64,000 bases of DNA from Larimichthys crocea (lineage: Eukaryota > Chordata > Actinopteri > Sciaenidae), in contig NC_040032.1 of the NCBI RefSeq assembly GCF_000972845.2, forward strand, positions 17,584,871 to 17,648,870, given 5' to 3'. Positions within the stretch are counted from its first letter, which is position 1; the number at the start of each line of letters is the position of its first letter. Below the pieces are notes generated by a model. It was not told the origin of the DNA. It worked only from the letters and a program-made list of their open reading frames with translations, and searched no databases. The translations under genes were made by a program, and so were the position numbers. Shown in pieces: positions 58,791 through 64,000 of the stretch.

Positions 58791-60084
58791 TTATTGTTTA
58801 ATATGTATGTCTCTGAGTGTTTGTTTTTAATTGTATTTATTTATTTGGTAAATGTGTGAAGTGGGTGAAATATTTTGTGGAAACCGTGACTACATTTTAC
58901 AGCTTAATAATAATAATTGTTGTTGTTATTACTCTATATTTGTATATGTTATACAATGAAATATTGTTTAAAAACATTAATATCCTCATTTGACATTGCA
59001 GTATGAGGGTGTCCTCATTGATGTTTTTACTATTAATATTTTCTTTGCTTTTTATTATTGTTCTGCATGCTTATATATGATCTCAATAACGCTAACTAAG
59101 ACTAACAACTGTACAAAAACAAAATCTACTTCAGCTCATGTGTCTTATGTGGCAGAACAGGGACTGATGTGAATATTGACAGAAACTCAAATGAAACATT
59201 TAATAGATCTATTGATCAGTCTATTTTCTGTTACCAAGCGTTAACAAGGTACAGCACAAACAGCATTTAGTGTCTGTTCTGTTTTTAGGGTGACTTTGTA
59301 ACATCTGTCCTGGGAACTACAGATGAAAAATAGCCTCTCGGCTAACTCTGGCGTATAGAAATGTTTTATTAATGTACACTGTCCCTGTTAAATAAACCGG
59401 AAAATAAATAAATAGGTTAACACAGGGTCAACAGTACAATGAAATGTGTTGGGCTAGAAAAACAGGTCAACATATAAGCACTAGTTGTGGTAACAGCAGG
59501 CTTAAGGGAAGAAATACAATAGTAAAGTATAAAACTGGGGTGATATATATATAAAATATAACAAAATAGAATAAGATTTTTTATAGGTGTACTATACATT
59601 GTATAAAAAGGTCTTGAAGTAGATGCATCACTGTATAAATATATATGCATGCAGTATATAAATAGAATATATTACTCTATTTATAATATATGAAGGTTGA
59701 GGATGGTAAAACACACAGGAGGATTTTTTTTTTTCTGCAGGTTTTCTTATCCTTCCCCATTCTGCCATGCTTGTCACAATTTGCTAAAAGGCTTATGCCA
59801 ATTAAATGTAATATATTCGACATGCACACCTCGTCAGCATGCAGGCCTGCACACTTCTTGCACACACTTGTTTATCTGGTTAAAGGTAGATGAGGTGTTT
59901 TATTCTATCTTATTTATATATATATATATATATTTTTTGTTTGTTTGTTTTATGCCCGGGCGCACACAAAGCGTGTGAGTGTACATGAGTGCTGTCCAGG
60001 GTTAAGGTGGTTACTTAATGGTTTCTAAATTGGGATTTTGTCGGTTGTTGGAGGGTGAATTTAATGCACTGGCGTATCCTGGTG

Positions 60085-60097
60085 GTTGCCTAGTAAC
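60085..60097. promoter_or_regulatory. X-box (RFX site) upstream of the right-hand gene
   Basis: GTTGCC-T-AGTAAC, a full X-box with a one-base spacer, about 260 bp before the candidate start codon at 60358. It sits in a locally CpG-rich segment (about 60070-60180), unlike the AT-rich surroundings, as expected of a promoter. Confidence 0.7.
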
Positions 60098-60352
60098 GCG
60101 CTGGCAGTGGGCGCCGTAGAGAGATCTCTATGGTGGGCGCTCCATTAAAACCGTTGGCGCTCCTGACCTTGGCGTCGTGAATGCGCAAAGCACACAGACT
60201 GTGTGCAAAAAAAAAAAAAAAAAGAAAAGCAAGGAGATAAGAGTAAAGATCTGTGTGTTTGATACAGAAACCGGAGGAAATATTCCACGCACACACACAC
60301 ACACACACAGACCCACACACAGTCTTATTGTCTTATAGAGAAACTGACGGGC

Positions 60353-60400
60353 ATGGTATGGAGGAAATCTCGGACATGGAGCGCGTTTCAGCGGCTGTAA
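60353..60400 (+). promoter_or_regulatory. Short overlapping upstream reading frame
   Basis: ATG five bases before the candidate start codon, in a different frame, with TAA after 15 codons. If translated, it would compete with or permit leaky scanning to the start at 60358. Confidence 0.35.
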
Positions 60401-60406
60401 AAGCAG
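60358..60406 (+). CDS. Candidate first coding exon of an unidentified gene
   Basis: ATG in good context (G at -3 and +4) opens MEEISDMERVSAAVKA plus one base, ending at a perfect donor CAG|GTGAGT (60407-60412). The CpG-rich segment and X-box upstream support a transcription start nearby. I do not recognise the 16 residues and see no further exon in the remaining 3.6 kb, so the gene continues to the right. An earlier ATG at 60353, also in good context, opens a 15-codon frame ending at 60400 that overlaps this start. A non-coding or mis-started exon remains possible. Confidence 0.5.
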
Positions 60407-62676
60407 GTGAGTTAACCTAATGATTTTTTTTTCTCCTCTCCCTCCATGAGATGAGTCTTTGTTCAGATGTGATCACTGTGATTGTTTAATTCAGATTTGT
60501 TCATCGATAGATGATGGAGGATTTGTGTTGCCTCGCTCATTTTTTCCCCTCTCCTCTCCCATTTTATTCACTATAACACCGTCCTACATTAAACAAGCTC
60601 CACACACACACACACATGCACACTACAGCAGTTTGTCGATGCTATCTGGGCTGTGGCTGTGTGTGTTTTTTCCACCGTGCCTCTGGATCCTTGCATTAAT
60701 TTATCATTATGTTGAGTGCTATACCTGCATGTTCTCTATAAGCTCCTCTCTGCAGCAGTTCCTCTTTATTGCTCTGATAAATTAGGGGGGGAATCCACTA
60801 AAATGGGTTTGAGTCGAATTACAAGGGCATTGGGAGCCCGGTACTGTTGTCTGACATACTAGGCTCCTGCTCAGATGCTTTCATGTTTAAGGGCCCCCCA
60901 CCCCCCTTAGGCTACCAGAACCTAATCGATAAGATGTTGTCCCAGAGATTTTTATTAGTGCTGAATTGGTGTTGAATTGTGTGCCTGTCGATGATGGAGG
61001 TGCAGGGATTGTAGAAACGTGATTATAGCAATCATTCTAATAGGTCTGTAATTGAGATCAAGTCAGTCAAATGGGAATTAAAGTGTTTAGGTCCCTGGAA
61101 ACACAAGTCTTTTGACCCAAACCACGACTGTGATGCATGAAAACATCTGGCCGGTGCAAAAATAGTCTATTAGAATGATGTGTAATGGCTGGAAAACGAA
61201 GGAAATATTTCACCCATGTCGGTTTTCTTTCCTGTTGCCAGAGTAAAATCCACTGCGTATCAAACTTGACAGAGTGATGGCTCACTTTTTTTATTTTTTT
61301 TATTTGCTGTAAGCCATAAAGCTTTTTAATCCACATCTGTCCCATGGCAGAAAACAAGTTGAGATATTCTGCAGCCCCGTTCGAAGGGTGCTTTGACAAT
61401 CTGCAGCATGATCAGTGAAACGAAATGAAAATATATTAATATATAGCTGCGCTCGAGTTTAGAGAGCAAACATTCATGTGTAATTCATAGTAGGAATTCA
61501 TAGTATCCTCTTTGATCTACGGCAGCATCAGCATGAGTCTTTATTTTTTCACAAGCTTGAAACAACTAATCAAGTCTGATTGGTGATACTCACTATATAG
61601 AGTGTAACTGCTAATTTGACATTGCAAACGATTTCACAGCAGGTTTTGTGAGCATACAAGATTTTCTTTTTCTTTTTCCTTTTTTTTTTTTTACCTTCAA
61701 ATGATTTATTATCAGTGTCAGCTTCAAACCAGAAGATGTGCCCTGATCTACAAAAAAAATCTGGTTCTCTATCTTTTCCATTTTAATGTCTTGGGAGCCG
61801 TACATCATTGTCACGTAACAGATAGGGGACAGAAGAAGACAGTCTTGCCCTTTTTTTGGCTATGAGAACCGTTCATAAGTGTTAATTAATACAGACGAGG
61901 CCGGCCTTGGGGGGCAGAGATGTACAATATTTCACAAAAGAACCTGTGTGATATTACTCTGATTCTTTCGATGATGTTAGTATCAGGTATAACATGCTGC
62001 TGCACACCTGTGAAAGAGAGAACGAGCTGCCTTTATTGGTGTTTATGTTCCTGTGAGTGTAAACAAAATGCTGCAGGGGAAAGAGAGAAAAGCCAATGCA
62101 CCACGTCTATGGTTAATTACTTTCTCATATTTGGAGGAAGAAATTGTCATCCGTCTTATTAGATAGGTTCATCAGATTGAAAGAAAGCTATTTAGCTGCA
62201 GTCCTTCACAATGCTCGAGGCGGTACTCGTCAATACATTTGATTAGGTTAACAAGCTTGTTTTTGCTTCGTTCATTGACGAGCCGGTGAGAACCTAAAGT
62301 CGAGCATCATTATGCTAACTGCTATCCTGGACTATAAGAACTGAGGTTGGGTGCATTTTGGATGACAAGGTAGTTAATTGGAGGCACCACACAGTTTGCT
62401 CGCCGGAGCTCTCCGTGGGTGATCTTACATTTCATACCTTATTTGACAAACAGAACATGCTCATGTGGAGGTGCTGTTTACTGAGGCGTGCACACCGGTG
62501 AACCAGTAACTAGTTATCTCATGTCATCACACACATACTGGTGACAACAGAAAACTATTATTACATATTATATACAAATATTATATCAGATACAAGATCA
62601 ACAGATTTTGCACTTAGAAACAACAAACCAAATCAAATAAAATCAAGTTTGTTAACACATGCAAAGTGCAACCAAC

Positions 62677-63080
62677 CGGCAACCTCTGTGCCAAAAGCTG
62701 CAGTTCCTCGAACGTCCACTCAGAGCTGGTTCCAGGACGAGTCAGTCTCCATAAGCCCCCATGTTAAAATGCCAAAATACATAGCAGAAATAGTTCTGTA
62801 ATATAATTCTTTATTTTTCTTATATTAAGGCTTAAACTTATACATAGTTAACAGCATGGTCGCTTTGATTGACAGGTAGGTGCAGTTACAGGTGGCTGGT
62901 TTATCATTCAGCCGTCTCAGCTCCACGTCTTTGCCGATTTTTAGATTAGCCAGGATGATGCAGAGGCAGAGGCAGGACTGCCAAGATGGTGCGGCCAGAG
63001 CCAACGCACTCTGAGCTTCTCATACGGCTCTTCAGAAACCTGTGACATCACGAATACAGCATCCATGTTTCATAATGTCT
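62677..63080 (-). repeat. Dispersed family-A repeat, inverted
   Basis: Copy of about 400 bp: GAGTCAGTCTCCATAAGCCC, CATGTTAAAATGCC, TTTGATTGACAGGTAGGTGC and ACGGCTCTTCAGAAACCTGT. The segment with the pyrimidine-rich middle is shortened. Confidence 0.8.
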
Positions 63081-63291
63081 ATGTCTGTGCAACATATTGT
63101 TAAAATCTCAGGTGCACGGCTCCGGAATGAATGGATAAAATAAAAATAGAATGAAAAGTGAAACAATGAGACGATATAGCCAAACATTACCACCAGTATA
63201 TAATATACAGTATAAGGAGTTATGATGACATCTGTATTACAGAAAATCAACAGGATTTCATTTATGGCTTCCAGTTTTACAATAATTTTTA

Positions 63292-63292
<1 letters not shown>

Positions 63293-63338
<46 letters not shown>
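63293..63338. repeat. (TG)n microsatellite
   Basis: About 23 TG units in the presumed first intron of the right-hand gene. Confidence 0.95.
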
Positions 63339-63340
<2 letters not shown>

Positions 63341-64000
63341 CAGATTTCTTATGATCATAAAAGCTCAATTAAAAACCCTCACCATCCTTTTTTCAAACCC
63401 TATTTTTCCAACAGCAGTCTAGAATTAAACAAATCAAATTCTCACAAAGAAAGTGTCAAAGGATCCTTTTCCTCTGTTATTGAACTCAAATGGTATTTCG
63501 CTGCCTGGAAGCCTTCCTCAAGCCTTTCAATTAACCTGCAATTACTCTGCTTTATGAGGGTGGGGGTTGGTGGTGCTACTGCATTCCCATCAGACTTGTT
63601 TGTTCTGAGATTCTTCCATAATGTGGCAGACAGTGTTGCTTAGATGTAAGACACAGAAAAGATAGAAACATTCATTCCCATTCATGATGGGAGATATTTG
63701 TTGTTTTTGAAATATATTAAACACTGAAACATCACAATCACATCAAATATTTCTTTAGCAGCGTTGTCGTTTTTAATCTCTATTTGATGCATATTAGAGA
63801 TGTGTCTGTCTCTGCTGTTCACTTTGGTGCTTTTACATAAGAGGAGGGGTGCTTAACACCTTTTTATCTCGAGATGCTTTCGCAGCATCACTCCAACATC
63901 ACAGCAGATGGATTTTTCAGATTCCTCCCATCGCCTCCTCCACTAATACACAGAGATGAGTATTCAGTGATTTGTTCATGTCAAAGCATAATCTTTCTCT

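Larger units (their letters stand above)
53000..60084. other. Intergenic region between cchcr1 and the right-hand gene
   Basis: About 7 kb from the cchcr1 start to the next promoter. It holds MITE-like pieces (53405-53525), LINE 3' tails (53546-53760, 54731-55025, 55975-56091), the inverted exon 6 copy (53995-54206), a family-A fragment (54561-54665), an AT tract (55903-55967), a decayed LINE reverse-transcriptase ORF (56500-57095) and an L1-like fragment (58596-58790). No protein gene is seen. Confidence 0.75.
60407..64000 (+). other. Intron 1 of the right-hand gene (presumed)
   Basis: Begins with GTGAGT and runs to the window edge. It contains a family-A repeat copy (62677-63080), a TG microsatellite (63293-63338) and homopolymer T/A runs. 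I found no second exon. The assignment depends on the candidate exon at 60358 being real. Confidence 0.45.

Overview
This is vertebrate nuclear DNA, almost certainly from a ray-finned (teleost, probably percomorph) fish. It has spliced genes with GT/AG introns, many microsatellites, and dense remnants of teleost-type transposons: Tc1-like elements, tRNA-derived SINEs, LINE fragments and several unnamed dispersed families. I see no bacterial features.

Three genes are supported. (1) The 5' end of an AMPA-type glutamate receptor gene, gria3 (GluA3), lies on the minus strand. Exon 1 (signal peptide) is at 28194-28281, exon 2 at 27624-27782 and exon 3 at 14071-14310. Intron 1 is about 0.4 kb and intron 2 about 13.3 kb. 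Intron 3 runs off the left edge (>14 kb), so the ligand-binding domain and channel are outside the window. (2) A complete coiled-coil alpha-helical rod protein 1 gene, cchcr1, lies on the minus strand at 52999-44622. I resolved it into 19 coding exons whose phases all close (2601 nt, 866 codons plus stop). (3) A candidate first coding exon of an unidentified plus-strand gene is at 60358-60406. It ends in a consensus splice donor, and the rest of that gene lies beyond the right edge.

Layout: 1-14070 gria3 intron 3; 14071-28281 gria3 exons 3 to 1 with introns; about 28.3-29.1 kb a microsatellite cluster in the gria3 5' flank; 29-44.6 kb a gene-free stretch rich in repeats, including a decayed Tc1-like transposon with recognisable terminal inverted repeats (42111-43232); 44.6-53.0 kb cchcr1; 53.0-60 kb repeats; 60.1-64 kb the promoter, first exon and intron of the right-hand gene.

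The most interesting observations are these. A 212-bp inverted copy of cchcr1 exon 6 plus its intron borders sits 1 kb upstream of the gene and carries a premature stop. RFX-type X-box motifs occur in both the cchcr1 promoter and the promoter of the unidentified right-hand gene, suggesting two cilium/centrosome-linked genes. A dispersed repeat family of about 430 bp (at least 13 copies or fragments) carries, in some copies, perfect CRE palindromes. I found no wholly new system that the sequence supports.
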